A DNA stretch of 64,000 nt from Cloacibacterium rupense (GCF_014645495.1 NZ_BMLV01000003.1:1-64000); one strand, 5' to 3'. Positions 43,052 through 51,960 are shown, counted from the stretch's first letter. Notes: generated by a model from the letters alone, not told the origin. Translations and numbers: made by a program.

Positions 43052-44278
43052 ATGAAAAAGAACATTTTCAAACTATTAGCTCTTGCTACTATCTTCACCA
43101 TCTCTTTACAATCTTGTACTGTAGAAATTATGGAAGACACAGACATCCCTACTACTGAAGGTGGTGGAAGTACTTCAGGAAACGTAATGTCTGGTTCTGG
43201 TACACTTACCGGAACTATTACCAAAGACTTGACGATTAAAAAAGGAACTTATTATATTGACGGATTAGTAAGAATTACAGATGGCGTAAAACTTACCATT
43301 GAGCCTGGCGCTACTTTTTACGCTAAAACAACTACTACCAGCGGTTTAATCATTTTAAAAGGCGCTAAAGCTTACATAGAAGGTACTGCTACAGAACCTA
43401 TCGTTTTTACTACTGAATCAAAAAAACCTGGAGACTGGTGCGGAATTACAATCTATGGTGACGCCCCAATCAAAGCAAACGGTGGCGGTTCTACTGCAAC
43501 TTCTGAAGACGGCCTTAACCAAATCTATGGTGGTACTGACGTAGGCTCTAACTCTGGGGTTTACAGATATTTGAGAGTAGAATATGGTGGTAAAAAAATT
43601 GGTGACGGTACTTCAGAATTTAACAATATCACCTTCTATGCAGTAGGTTCTGGTACTATCGTAGAAAACATTGTTTCTTACAAAGGTACTGATGATGGTA
43701 TAGAATTCTTCGGAGGAACAGTTTCTGCCAAAAATTTCATCTCATACGGTAACTTTGATGACGCTTTCGACTGGCAAGATGGTTGGTACGGACAGGACAA
43801 CAGCAATTGGTTCGCTTACCAAACCGGTACAGGAAACTTCGGTATGGAAATAGAATCTTCTAACAATGCTGATGCTAATTTCCCTAAGGTAGCAGGGGTT
43901 ACCTTAATCAGAGCTGCAGGTACTAATCCAGAAGTAGCAGGTTCTTCTGAAATTTCTGCAATCCAGTTCAAAAAACACGGAAATGGTAAATTCACCAATG
44001 TGTATATTGATGGTTACAAAAACACAGGAGGTAAACAAGCTTATCCGGTACTTATCCAAGATTCTCCGACTGACATCAGCCAAGTAATTGCTAATAAAGT
44101 TCTAGTTTCTCCAATCAATGTTCTTAATTCTGACAATGCTGGAGTTTGGGGTTATGCAGGTTTCACTTCTACTGCTCCTAAAACCATTACCAACACTAGC
44201 ACAGTGACTAAAGTTGCAATCACTGGAGGTGCTTGGTCTACTGTAGAAGGTGTAGATTTAACTTCTCTTTTAAAATAG
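43052..44278 (+). CDS. Right-handed beta-helix lipoprotein
   Basis: 408 aa with lipobox LQSC (Cys22). After a Gly/Ser/Thr linker the protein is built of repeating short beta strands (TIKKGTYYIDG, KLTIEPGATFYA, IVFTTESKKPGDWCGI), a parallel beta-helix pattern common in secreted Bacteroidota proteins. Rich in Gly, Thr and Asn with negative charge. As the partner of the TonB receptor it may be the surface-exposed ligand-capture component. Ligand unknown. Confidence 0.8.
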   Translation: MKKNIFKLLALATIFTISLQSCTVEIMEDTDIPTTEGGGSTSGNVMSGSGTLTGTITKDLTIKKGTYYIDGLVRITDGVKLTIEPGATFYAKTTTTSGLIILKGAKAYIEGTATEPIVFTTESKKPGDWCGITIYGDAPIKANGGGSTATSEDGLNQIYGGTDVGSNSGVYRYLRVEYGGKKIGDGTSEFNNITFYAVGSGTIVENIVSYKGTDDGIEFFGGTVSAKNFISYGNFDDAFDWQDGWYGQDNSNWFAYQTGTGNFGMEIESSNNADANFPKVAGVTLIRAAGTNPEVAGSSEISAIQFKKHGNGKFTNVYIDGYKNTGGKQAYPVLIQDSPTDISQVIANKVLVSPINVLNSDNAGVWGYAGFTSTAPKTITNTSTVTKVAITGGAWSTVEGVDLTSLLK

Positions 44279-44313
44279 TTGGTTTTCTTCATATCAATTT
44301 AATTATTACAGTT

Positions 44314-44340
44314 TGCGCCCCGAAATTATTTCGGGGCGCA
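44314..44340 (+). terminator. Terminator of the TonB receptor-lipoprotein unit
   Basis: 13-bp perfect stem (TGCGCCCCGAAAT / ATTTCGGGGCGCA) with seven T following. One of the strongest terminators in the window. Confidence 0.92.
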
Positions 44341-44375
44341 TTTTTTTAACTTAAATCTAAAATCGTAAATCAAAA

Positions 44376-44660
44376 TTACTCTTCGTCTTCATACTGCTCT
44401 AGATAATAAGAAAAAGTAAAATCTTCTACCTCATCTTCGGCATCTTCTAAAGTAGTCAATAAATCTTCAAAAATTTCTAATTGCTCTACACTCATATTCA
44501 CAAATTCTAGGTGTAACGGCATTTCTAATTCGCCAGTAATTACATCAAAAAGTGCATCGAGATTATCACCAAAATGCTCGGGTAAAGTCAATTTTTCTTT
44601 TAATTGAGCATAAAAATCTTCGTAATCACCAATTTCTAAAAAATCAATATATATTTCCAT
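44376..44660 (-). CDS. Barstar-family ribonuclease inhibitor
   Basis: 94 aa, acidic. Matches barstar: N-terminal strand MEIYIDF, the DFYAQLKEKLTLPEHFGDNLDALFDVI segment that carries the barnase-binding helix with Asp at the position that plugs the RNase active site, and the C-terminal strand. Cytoplasmic inhibitor of barnase-type RNases. A barnase-like gene lies 0.76 kb upstream on the same strand, with a broken archaemetzincin gene and a repeat between them. Confidence 0.85.
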   Translation of the reverse strand: MEIYIDFLEIGDYEDFYAQLKEKLTLPEHFGDNLDALFDVITGELEMPLHLEFVNMSVEQLEIFEDLLTTLEDAEDEVEDFTFSYYLEQYEDEE

Positions 44661-44681
44661 AATTCACATTTATAGTTGAAC

Positions 44682-44736
44682 GCTTCGGGGTTTCCCTCTT
44701 TCAGAGGGGTGGCTTCGCAAAGCGAAGTCGGGGTGT
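44682..44736. repeat. REP-like double hairpin
   Basis: Two adjacent short hairpins: CCCTCT-ttc-AGAGGG (44694-44708) and CTTCGC-aaa-GCGAAG (44713-44727), in a GC-rich patch within AT-rich surroundings. It is the only such patch I see in the window. The structure resembles repetitive extragenic palindromes. Confidence 0.5.
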
Positions 44737-44788
44737 TAAAAATGATTTCAAAAAATTCAATATTCAAAGTTAGTGAACTTTTTAGTTT

Positions 44789-45400
44789 TTAAATTTTCCA
44801 ATGCTTACTTCTCAAAACTTTTTTACAGTTTTGGCAAAAATCTTTCTCTTCATCAGTTGGGTTTTTACCTTCTGCATCACGCATAAAACAGGTTTTATCT
44901 GAGCAATGTTTCAATCCTTGGGTATGTCCTAATTCGTGAATCGCTACTTTATAAAACTATTCACTTTTATTTTCAGCATTCAATCTAAAAGTAGAAGCAA
45001 CACAAGCATTTCCTGGTCTGTAACCTAATCCCATCACTCCGAAATCTGCCACTTTTCCTTTGGTAACACTGATGTCTTTATTAGTAAGAGCCAAAGTGAC
45101 ACAATTTTCTGGAGTTTGGGTTCTTAAATATTTAATAATAGAATCTGCTCTATATCGATTTCTTGGTTCATAAAAAGCATTTTTTGGAAAATCAATAGGT
45201 TCTAATATCTTAATTTTAGGATAAATTTTTCTGATATTAGCCGAAATTTCAATTAATTGTTTGGGACTAATATCTTTAAAAGGTTGAATGATGATCGTTT
45301 TTTCTTCTGCGTTTTCAATGGCATTTTCCTTTGACTTTTCACAAGAAAAAATCAATAAAATAAAAATAAAGAAAAAAATATTTTTTTTAAAAACTTCCAT
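44789..45400 (-). pseudogene. Archaemetzincin-like metalloprotease lipoprotein with in-frame TAG
   Basis: The frame opens at ATG 45400 with a lipoprotein signal (lipobox IFSC, Cys20), runs to TAG at 44957-44959, and then continues in the same frame to TAA 44789. The part after the stop encodes HELGHTQGLKHC, the archaemetzincin zinc motif HExxHxxGxxHC, and the CxxC/CxxxxC cysteines (CSDKTCFMRD, FCQNCKK) of the family. So the first 147 codons lack the active site and the intact protein would be 203 aa. A single nonsense change, not a frameshift. It could be a sequencing error, a recent loss, or a read-through site. Confidence 0.85.
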
Positions 45401-45419
45401 CTTCTAACTTCCAGCAAAT

Positions 45420-46004
45420 TTATTTCTCCTCGAAACTTCTGTAATGATCAAACGTTACGAAAACCAATCCGTCATTAGAAAAAACTACCCTATCTGCATT
45501 TCTGTTTCCGCAACGGTAATTAAGGTCTGCCTCGTAATATTTTCTGCCAGATTTTGTAGGAAGAGATTTTTGTCTGTTCGTCCAAATATCACCACCAATG
45601 GCTTTTCCGGGAGCTACTTCGCAGAGATTTCCTTTGCTAGGAACCCAACCCAAAGACTTGGCTTCAGATTTTGTGATGTAATATTCTGGTAATTCGCCGT
45701 GTTCTTTTAGATATTTTACAACAATCTCGTCATTGGTAAGTTCATCGATTTGATTACTTGAATTATTATTATTTTTTGTAGAAAAATCTGATTTTTCTTT
45801 TTCAAAATGGTCTTGATTTTTCTTTGATTTTTTTTCGTAAGAATAAGAATTATCTTGATTTTGAGTTTCAGATTTTTGATAAGAAATTTCTGTATTTTCT
45901 GATGTATTTTTTTTCTCGATTTTATAGTTATTGAAAAGATACATCAATAATAACCCTGCCACGAAAGCCAGAAAAATATAGAGAAACGATTTTTTGTTTT
46001 GCAT
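45420..46004 (-). CDS. Barnase-like ribonuclease with N-terminal membrane anchor
   Basis: 194 aa. A single membrane helix (residues about 7-25) is followed by a charged, low-complexity linker (about 28-85) and a barnase domain (about 88-194). The catalytic residues of barnase are all present: Lys112 in YITKSEAKSLGW, Glu158 in YEADLNY, Arg168 and Arg172 in NRNADRV, His187 in FDHYRS. Two extra cysteines (Cys128, Cys165) could form a disulphide outside the cytoplasm. It degrades RNA. The barstar gene on the same strand is the likely inhibitor, yet an intervening broken gene and a repeat separate them. Confidence 0.9.
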   Translation of the reverse strand: MQNKKSFLYIFLAFVAGLLLMYLFNNYKIEKKNTSENTEISYQKSETQNQDNSYSYEKKSKKNQDHFEKEKSDFSTKNNNNSSNQIDELTNDEIVVKYLKEHGELPEYYITKSEAKSLGWVPSKGNLCEVAPGKAIGGDIWTNRQKSLPTKSGRKYYEADLNYRCGNRNADRVVFSNDGLVFVTFDHYRSFEEK

Positions 46005-46026
46005 AATTTATTTTAATCCTTGATAT

Positions 46027-46548
46027 TTAAGTTTTAAATTCTAAATTTTCTTTATTGGCAATGTAAATAATTAATATTGAATAGATTAAAAAAACATACA
46101 ATCCATATTTCACATCTGCAAATTCATCAATAAATTTAGATTTAACAAATAAAATTGTTGAAATTGTTAGCAAAATAATATTTACAATTCCCAAATTTCT
46201 CACTAAAAAATATCTTTTTTCCCAAGAAAAGACAATCATTAAAATTGAAAAAAGAATGACAATTGAATATAAAATTATAGCATAAAATTCTTTATCTCTG
46301 AAAAATTTTAGTTCAAAATCTTTCTCTTTAATCATTCTAAATGGATAATACGCAATTTCATATGCATTTAAATTAATTTCATTGCCAACATATAAACCGC
46401 CTTCTTTTTCAGTAATAATTTCTGTAACATTTTCTTTTTTATGTTCAATTTCTTTAATAGACTTATTGCTTTCACACATTCTCAAAAAAGGCATAAAGAA
46501 AATCAATAAAGCAATAGGTGTAATATATTTAGTTTTGAGAAATTTCAT
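46027..46548 (-). CDS. Membrane protein of unknown function, 173 aa
   Basis: Start taken at ATG 46548; a longer frame to 46656 would read into low-complexity repeat sequence and overlap nadE. One N-terminal helix (ITPIALLIFFMPFL) with a nearby Cys, a soluble acidic segment (residues about 30-85), and three further membrane helices (about 92-113, 122-141, 148-166). No family recognised. It lies 22 bp before the barnase gene on the same strand. Confidence 0.65.
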   Translation of the reverse strand: MKFLKTKYITPIALLIFFMPFLRMCESNKSIKEIEHKKENVTEIITEKEGGLYVGNEINLNAYEIAYYPFRMIKEKDFELKFFRDKEFYAIILYSIVILFSILMIVFSWEKRYFLVRNLGIVNIILLTISTILFVKSKFIDEFADVKYGLYVFLIYSILIIYIANKENLEFKT

Positions 46549-46627
46549 AAGTTTTGTTTTTAATTCAATATCAAATTTTAAACCAAATCTCCATTTCTCC
46601 AACTCTCCCATTCTCCCATTCTCCAAC

Positions 46628-47419
46628 TCAATCTCTCCACTCTTCCGGAACATCACACACCGGAATTGGATTCATTTTATGTTGTGCCGCTTTGTGCATT
46701 CTGCTGAAAATTTGGTAAACTTCTAAATCTCTTCCGTTGTAATCTGCTTCGGTTTTGGTTCCCCATTCTTTTTGGATTTTTTCTAGTTCTGGATAAGTAG
46801 CGCCAATTTGTTGCTCATCGGTTCTATCCACATCCCAAAGTCCATCTGTAGGAATCGCATTTTTGATGCTTTCTGGCAAATCTAAAGCTCTTGCCAAAGC
46901 GTAAACTTCGGTTTTGTACAAATCTGCAATCGGCGAAACATCTACTCCACCATCACCATATTTGGTATAAAACCCAATCCCGAAATCTTCTACTTTATTG
47001 CCAGTTCCGCAAACGAGAAGTCCGTTAATTTGACCGTAATAATATAATGTGAGCATTCTCAATCTACTTCTAGTATTTGCAAAAGCGAGTTTTTCGGCAG
47101 GAAATTCGTCATCTTTTACATCAAAAGTTTTGTACAACGCTTCGAAAGGTTCATTCAAATCTACCGTGAAACCTTCTACATTTGGGAATTTATTTTTTAA
47201 AAAATCGATGTGTTCTAGTGCACGAGAAACTTGGTCTTTCTGCTGACGAATAGGCATTTCTAAAGTCAAAACTTTAAGGCCTGTCATGGCACAAAGCGTA
47301 GAAACCACACCAGAATCTACACCACCCGAAACTCCAATCACATACCCTTTTACGCCAGCTTTTGTAGCATAATCTTTCAACCAATTTACGATGTAATCTA
47401 TTACTTTTTCTGTTTGCAT
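46628..47419 (-). CDS. nadE: NH3-dependent NAD synthetase
   Basis: 263 aa, the short ammonia-dependent form without a glutaminase domain. The ATP-pyrophosphatase loop is GVSGGVDSG (residues 28-36). GTGNKVEDFGIGFYTKYGDGGVDVSPIADLYKTEV is the nicotinate-adenine-dinucleotide and metal-binding block. Converts deamido-NAD to NAD. It lies upstream of gldB in opposite orientation, with a GNAT gene between; nadE next to gldB/gldC is a known flavobacterial neighbourhood. Confidence 0.95.
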   Translation of the reverse strand: MQTEKVIDYIVNWLKDYATKAGVKGYVIGVSGGVDSGVVSTLCAMTGLKVLTLEMPIRQQKDQVSRALEHIDFLKNKFPNVEGFTVDLNEPFEALYKTFDVKDDEFPAEKLAFANTRSRLRMLTLYYYGQINGLLVCGTGNKVEDFGIGFYTKYGDGGVDVSPIADLYKTEVYALARALDLPESIKNAIPTDGLWDVDRTDEQQIGATYPELEKIQKEWGTKTEADYNGRDLEVYQIFSRMHKAAQHKMNPIPVCDVPEEWRD

Positions 47420-47472
47420 ATTTATTTTTTGTTTGATTTTGTTTGATTTTGTTTGAAAATTTCAAACTATTT

Positions 47473-48015
47473 TTATTTCTGACTTCCGTTTTTTAACATC
47501 CGACTTTTTTCATACCAAATACAAGTTCCGTCTGGCTCTTCGAAACTTCCTTTTTCTACGAAACCTAATTTCCTTAAAGTATGATTTGATGCTAGATTTT
47601 CAGAATGAGCATGTGCACAAATTTTATCTAAATTCATTTTATTAAAACCGTACGCTAAACTTGCTTTTGCAGATTCTGTAGCATAACCTTTTCCCCAAAA
47701 TTCTGGCAAAAATCGGTAACCTAAATCATAAACATTTTTAAATCCATTAATTTCTTCGGTTAAATATTTTAGAAAACTCCAGCCTATCAATAAGTTGCTT
47801 TCTTTTTCTATCACTGCCAATCTTCCTATTCCGTTTTCTAAATATTGCTTTTGAATCATTTTGATGACTTCGGCAGATTGTTCTATTTTAGTTAAAGGTT
47901 TCTGTCCTACATATTTCATCACTTCTGGATTGCTATCTAGTAAAAACAATCTATCCACATCATCTTCTGTGAAAGGTCTTAGAATTAATCTTTCTGTTTC
48001 TATTCTGATATTCAT
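47473..48015 (-). CDS. GNAT acetyltransferase, RimJ/RimL type
   Basis: 180 aa with the Acetyltransf_3 pattern: IETERLILRPFTEDDVDRL at the start, LGYRFLPEFWGKGYATESAKA for acetyl-CoA binding, and HSENLASNHTLRKLGF near the end. Acetylates an amino group of a protein N-terminus or small molecule; the substrate is not predictable. It is divergent from gldB. Confidence 0.9.
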   Translation of the reverse strand: MNIRIETERLILRPFTEDDVDRLFLLDSNPEVMKYVGQKPLTKIEQSAEVIKMIQKQYLENGIGRLAVIEKESNLLIGWSFLKYLTEEINGFKNVYDLGYRFLPEFWGKGYATESAKASLAYGFNKMNLDKICAHAHSENLASNHTLRKLGFVEKGSFEEPDGTCIWYEKSRMLKNGSQK

Positions 48016-48109
48016 CCTTTATTTCTTATTTTTGCGAAACTAAAACTGATGTAAAAATAATTAAAATTTTGCACGTATTCAGCGCAAACCACTGCTAAAT
48101 TCTATTATA

Positions 48110-49090
48110 ATGAAAAAAAATATATTGTTTTTATTACTTGCATCCCTTTCTTTTACCCTTTTCTCTTGTAATAAAGAAGAAAATGACCGTTGGAATGTAG
48201 AAGTAAAAACCTCTGAACCTGTAAAAATCACCGATATTTCTGCTGAATTTTACAATGAAAAAATTCCTTTTCAAGAATTTAAAGAGAAGTACAGCTTTTT
48301 TTTAGCACCGCAAGTTCCAGATGCTACTTATGAGAAAAAAAGAAACAATACTCTAGAGAGAAGAATGTATAAAAATGCTATTTCTCTCAATAAAATTCCT
48401 CAGCTGGAAAAAGATTTATCAGAATTATTTGCGCACGTGAAATATTATTTCCCAAAATTTCAAAATCCTAAAGTGTATGTGTTTTCTTCAGCTACAGAAT
48501 TGTACCAAGAACCTATTTTATATATTCCAAACCAAAAAATTCTATTCATAGACCTTTCAGCTTTTATGGGCGAAAAATCTGAATATTATGAAGGAATAGA
48601 TTATTACATCAAAAAAGATATGAATCCGGAAAATGTAATCACCAGAGTTTCCGAAACCATCGCTGTAGATTACGTACCAGTAACGCCAGACCAAAATAAA
48701 TTTTTAGATAAAATCATTAATCAAGGTAAACTATTGACCTTGCAAGACGCTTTTTTGCCGAAAACACTAGACCAATATAAAATAGGATATGCTAAAAGTC
48801 AACAAGAATGGGCAGTTTCTAACGAAGAAAACATTTGGAATTATTTTGTAGAAAATGATTTGCTTTTCAGTGATGATGGTAATTTGAACGAGAGATTTCT
48901 AAACAAAGGTCCTTTTTCTAAATTTTACACCGAAATAGACCAAAAATCTTCGCCTAGAGTAGGTGCTTTCATCGGTTGGCAAATCTGTAGAAAATACCTA
49001 AGCGAACACCCCGAAGTAACCCTACAACAGTTTTTACAAAAAAACGCAACAGAAATATTTAACAATACTAATTATAAACCCAAAAGCTAA
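48110..49090 (+). CDS. gldB: Gliding motility lipoprotein GldB
   Basis: 326 aa with lipobox LFSC (Cys20). The family signature regions FSPDV-like start (TDISAEFYNEKIPFQEFKE) and the YFPKFQNPKVYVFSS segment fit GldB, needed for gliding and spreading in Flavobacterium johnsoniae and thought to support the motility/T9SS machinery. gldC follows 29 bp on, the conserved order. Presence of gld genes does not prove that this strain glides. Confidence 0.92.
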   Translation: MKKNILFLLLASLSFTLFSCNKEENDRWNVEVKTSEPVKITDISAEFYNEKIPFQEFKEKYSFFLAPQVPDATYEKKRNNTLERRMYKNAISLNKIPQLEKDLSELFAHVKYYFPKFQNPKVYVFSSATELYQEPILYIPNQKILFIDLSAFMGEKSEYYEGIDYYIKKDMNPENVITRVSETIAVDYVPVTPDQNKFLDKIINQGKLLTLQDAFLPKTLDQYKIGYAKSQQEWAVSNEENIWNYFVENDLLFSDDGNLNERFLNKGPFSKFYTEIDQKSSPRVGAFIGWQICRKYLSEHPEVTLQQFLQKNATEIFNNTNYKPKS

Positions 49091-49119
49091 TTGCCATTTG
49101 CTATTAGCTAATTGCATTT

Positions 49120-49443
49120 ATGAGAAATACACAAATAACCATCAACGTAGAACTTGATGATAACCACATTCCAGAAAAAATGACTTGGAACGCTCAAGAT
49201 GGCGGTGTAGAAAACCAAGAAACCAAAGCTACCATGATTTCAGTTTGGGACGATAAAAAATTTGAAGCTCTTAGAATAGACCTTTGGACAAAAGATATGC
49301 CTGTTGACCAAATGAAAGTATTTTTGCATCAAATTTTTGTTTCTCTAGGTCATACCTACCAAAGAGCAACTGGCGAAGATGATGTGGCAGATAAAATTCA
49401 AGAATTTGCAGAGGAATTTGCATTGATGAGTAAAATTAAATAA
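49120..49443 (+). CDS. gldC: Gliding motility protein GldC
   Basis: 107 aa cytoplasmic protein, the expected length. Conserved line IPEKMTWNAQDGG and the C-terminal DVADKIQEFAEEFALMSKIK. GldC improves GldB-dependent gliding in F. johnsoniae. Same operon as gldB. Confidence 0.93.
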   Translation: MRNTQITINVELDDNHIPEKMTWNAQDGGVENQETKATMISVWDDKKFEALRIDLWTKDMPVDQMKVFLHQIFVSLGHTYQRATGEDDVADKIQEFAEEFALMSKIK

Positions 49444-49454
49444 ATCCTCAAAAA

Positions 49455-49904
49455 ATGTTCACAACCAGAAAAGCAACTTTAGAAGATTTACCGCAATTGG
49501 CCAATTTATTTGACCTATACAGAACTTGGTATCATAAAGAAAGTGACATCGTAGGCGCTGAAAATTTCTTGCGTGAAAGATTAGAAAACCAAGATTCTGA
49601 AATTTTCTTAGCCGAAGAAAATGGAATATTGACGGGTTTTACTCAATTATACCCTTTATTTTCCTCCACCAGAATGAAAAGATATTGGCTGCTGAATGAT
49701 TTATTTGTCAATGAAAATCATCGTGGAAAAGGACATTCTAAAGCATTGATAGAAAACGCAAAAGAGTTGTGTGTTGCTACAAAAGCTTGCGGAATTCTTT
49801 TAGAAACCGATAAAACCAACAAAATTGGCAACCAACTCTACCCGAGTTGTGGCTTTGAGCATTATACGCACGCCAATTTTTATGAATGGACCAATCACTT
49901 TTAA
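49455..49904 (+). CDS. GNAT acetyltransferase
   Basis: 149 aa, Acetyltransf_1 type. LNDLFVNENHRGKGHSKALIENA is the acetyl-CoA-binding motif A, and GILLETDKTNKIGNQLYPSCGF the motif B region. It begins 11 bp after gldC and is probably co-transcribed. Substrate unknown. Confidence 0.88.
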   Translation: MFTTRKATLEDLPQLANLFDLYRTWYHKESDIVGAENFLRERLENQDSEIFLAEENGILTGFTQLYPLFSSTRMKRYWLLNDLFVNENHRGKGHSKALIENAKELCVATKACGILLETDKTNKIGNQLYPSCGFEHYTHANFYEWTNHF

Positions 49905-50005
49905 TGTTAGATGTTAGATTTTGGATTTTGGATTTACGATTTCTAACAGAAAAAAGATAAATTTTAAATCCAAAATCGTAAATCGTAAATCGTAAATCGT
50001 AAATA
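49905..50005. repeat. Intergenic simple repeat with inverted arms
   Basis: Contains four tandem copies of the heptamer AATCGTA (about 49974-50003) and, upstream, GGATTTACGATTT, which is the reverse complement of the later AAATCGTAAATCC-like sequence, plus repeated TTTTGGAT units. In transcript this can fold back. Related word-like runs occur near 35660, 44355, 52010 and 54830. Confidence 0.55.
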
Positions 50006-50008
50006 ATT

Positions 50009-50515
50009 ATGACTGAATTTCAAAAATACATCCAAAGATATCTAGACCAAATTCCGACAGAAAATTGGTTGGAAGAAATGATTAATTCTGGCGCAGAAAC
50101 CATTCAGATTTTTTCTGGTTTAAACAACGAAACTGCACTTTTTGCCTATGCAGAAGGAAAATGGACTTTGAAGGAATTGCTTCTTCATTTAATAGACACC
50201 GAAAAGATTTTCCAATACAGAGCGCTTCGTTTTGCAAGAAAAGACCAAACCGAACTTGCTGGCTTTGATGAAGATTTCTTCGTTGCGAATTCTTTTGCCA
50301 ATGACAGAACTCTAGTGAGCTTGCTAGAAGAATTTAGAATTGTAAGACAAACTTCAATTATTTTCTTCGAAAATCTGCAAAATGTTGCACTTGCCAACAC
50401 GGGAAAAGCCAACGGAAACGAAATTTCTGTAGAAACCATCGGAAGATTAATCGTAGGACACAATTTCCATCATTTAAAAATAGTTGAGGAAAGGTATTTA
50501 CCCAATTTGAAATAA
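50009..50515 (+). CDS. DinB family protein
   Basis: 168 aa, four-helix bundle DinB/YfiT type. The three metal-ligand histidines are visible: LLHLIDTEKIFQYR near residue 58, and HNFHHLKIVEERY at the C-terminus. DinB-fold enzymes include thiol S-transferases (bacillithiol) but many have unknown substrates. Separate unit after a repeat. Confidence 0.85.
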   Translation: MTEFQKYIQRYLDQIPTENWLEEMINSGAETIQIFSGLNNETALFAYAEGKWTLKELLLHLIDTEKIFQYRALRFARKDQTELAGFDEDFFVANSFANDRTLVSLLEEFRIVRQTSIIFFENLQNVALANTGKANGNEISVETIGRLIVGHNFHHLKIVEERYLPNLK

Positions 50516-50558
50516 TATAAACCACATCATCTGTCATTCCGAAGGAATTTTTACAAAA

Positions 50559-51146
50559 ATGAATTATAAAGTAACAATACAATATTTGTTAATTTCAATT
50601 CTATCAATTGGAATTTCATTTTTACTAGCTTATCATTTTTGGTGGAAACTTGATTTATACTCTGGTGATTTTTTCAAACTCTTTTTAATAATAGGATTGG
50701 GTTGGATTGGCATTTTGCATTTAGGAATTCTAGTTTCAAGGAAAATATTTTTAAAAAATTACAACTTCGGTTTTATAGGTCTATTAAGTTTTCATAAAAT
50801 TGAATCTCAAGAAAATTTCGCAATATTCAGAAATACTTTAACAATATTCTCATTTACCATTTTCATTTTAGCAATTTTCTTATTTTATAAAATTGTAAAT
50901 TTTGTAGAATACACAGATTTAACTTATTATGGAGTTGAAAAATCAGTGAAAATTGAAGATATTTCATATTATAAGGGCAACAAAAGAGCAAAAATAAATT
51001 TTGAATTTAACAATGAAAAAATTTCAAAAAATTTGTTTTTGAAAGACACTTTAAAAAATATTGGAGATTTTGAAACCATCATTTTTTCATCAAGAAATCC
51101 TAATATTGTAGAACTAAAATCAGAATTTGAAGAAAATTCTAAATAA
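50559..51146 (+). CDS. Membrane protein of unknown function, 195 aa
   Basis: Four hydrophobic helices in the first 120 residues (about 8-28, 40-63, 95-115), followed by a soluble, Lys/Asn-rich tail of 75 residues predicted to be beta-rich. No family recognised. It ends 2 bp before tsaC and is likely co-transcribed. Confidence 0.65.
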   Translation: MNYKVTIQYLLISILSIGISFLLAYHFWWKLDLYSGDFFKLFLIIGLGWIGILHLGILVSRKIFLKNYNFGFIGLLSFHKIESQENFAIFRNTLTIFSFTIFILAIFLFYKIVNFVEYTDLTYYGVEKSVKIEDISYYKGNKRAKINFEFNNEKISKNLFLKDTLKNIGDFETIIFSSRNPNIVELKSEFEENSK

Positions 51147-51148
51147 TT

Positions 51149-51697
51149 ATGGAAAAAACACTAGAAATACTAAAAAACGGAGGTGTTATCCTCTATCCTA
51201 CTGATACCATTTGGGGAATTGGTTGTGATGCCACCAATGTAGAAGCCATCAACAAAATTTTTGAAATCAAAAAGCGTGAGAAAACCAAATCGATGATTAT
51301 TTTGGTAGAATCTGAACGACGATTACAAGATTTGGTGGATGTTCCAGAAATGGCATGGCAGATTATTGATTTATCTGAAAAACCTGTCACCATTGTTTAT
51401 GAAAATCCAAGAAATTTACCAAAAGAAATCTTAGCAGAAGACGGAAGCATCGGCATCAGATTGGTAAAAGATGATTTTTGCAAAAAATTGATTTCTAAAC
51501 TCAATAAACCTTTGGTTTCCACATCGGCGAATTTTAGCGGAGACAAATCTCCTTTGAAATTCTCAGATATTTCTCAAGAATTGATTGATGCAGTAGATTA
51601 CGCAGTGGAAGAAAACAGAGAAAGCGTTTCTAAATATTCTGGTTCTTCTGTTATCAAAATTTGGAGTGACGGAAGAGTGAAAGTTTTGAGAGAGTGA
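51149..51697 (+). CDS. tsaC: L-threonylcarbamoyladenylate synthase
   Basis: 182 aa, YrdC/Sua5 core domain without the Sua5 extension. YPTDTIWGIGCDA, KREKTKSMIILVES and PLVSTSANFSG are the substrate- and ATP-binding motifs. It makes threonylcarbamoyl-AMP for the t6A37 modification of tRNAs reading ANN codons. Confidence 0.93.
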   Translation: MEKTLEILKNGGVILYPTDTIWGIGCDATNVEAINKIFEIKKREKTKSMIILVESERRLQDLVDVPEMAWQIIDLSEKPVTIVYENPRNLPKEILAEDGSIGIRLVKDDFCKKLISKLNKPLVSTSANFSGDKSPLKFSDISQELIDAVDYAVEENRESVSKYSGSSVIKIWSDGRVKVLRE

Positions 51698-51960
51698 TGG
51701 AAAAGGAATTTCATATTTATTTAGGAAAATTTCAAAATAATGAAAGTGAGTTTCCTTTTATGCTTTATATTTTAGCGGATAAAGATTCAGAATATGATAT
51801 TGATTATGCAGTTTCAATTATGGAGAATGAAGGTTTTGAAGATGGAATTTTCAATAAAGTAGGAAAAAAGAATTTTGGAGAAATATATAAAGATGAGAAA
51901 TTCAAAGAATATTTTGAATCAGCATTAGAATTTGGTTACTGCATTGTAAAATATACTTAA
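51697..51960 (+). CDS. Hypothetical acidic protein, 87 aa
   Basis: ATG 51697 shares one base with the tsaC stop (TGATG); an in-frame GTG one codon earlier is less likely. Acidic, aromatic (FHIYLGKFQ, YDIDYAVS), no signal peptide. Possibly a small immunity- or DUF-type protein, unrecognised. Confidence 0.6.
   Translation: MEKEFHIYLGKFQNNESEFPFMLYILADKDSEYDIDYAVSIMENEGFEDGIFNKVGKKNFGEIYKDEKFKEYFESALEFGYCIVKYT

Noticed and set aside
44957-45400. Normal 147-aa lipoprotein gene
   Set aside because: The family's zinc motif continues in the same frame directly after the TAG, so the short frame is a truncated product.
46549-46656. Longer N-terminus of the 173-aa membrane protein
   Set aside because: It would overlap nadE and reads low-complexity intergenic repeat; the ATG at 46548 directly precedes a basic-hydrophobic membrane start.
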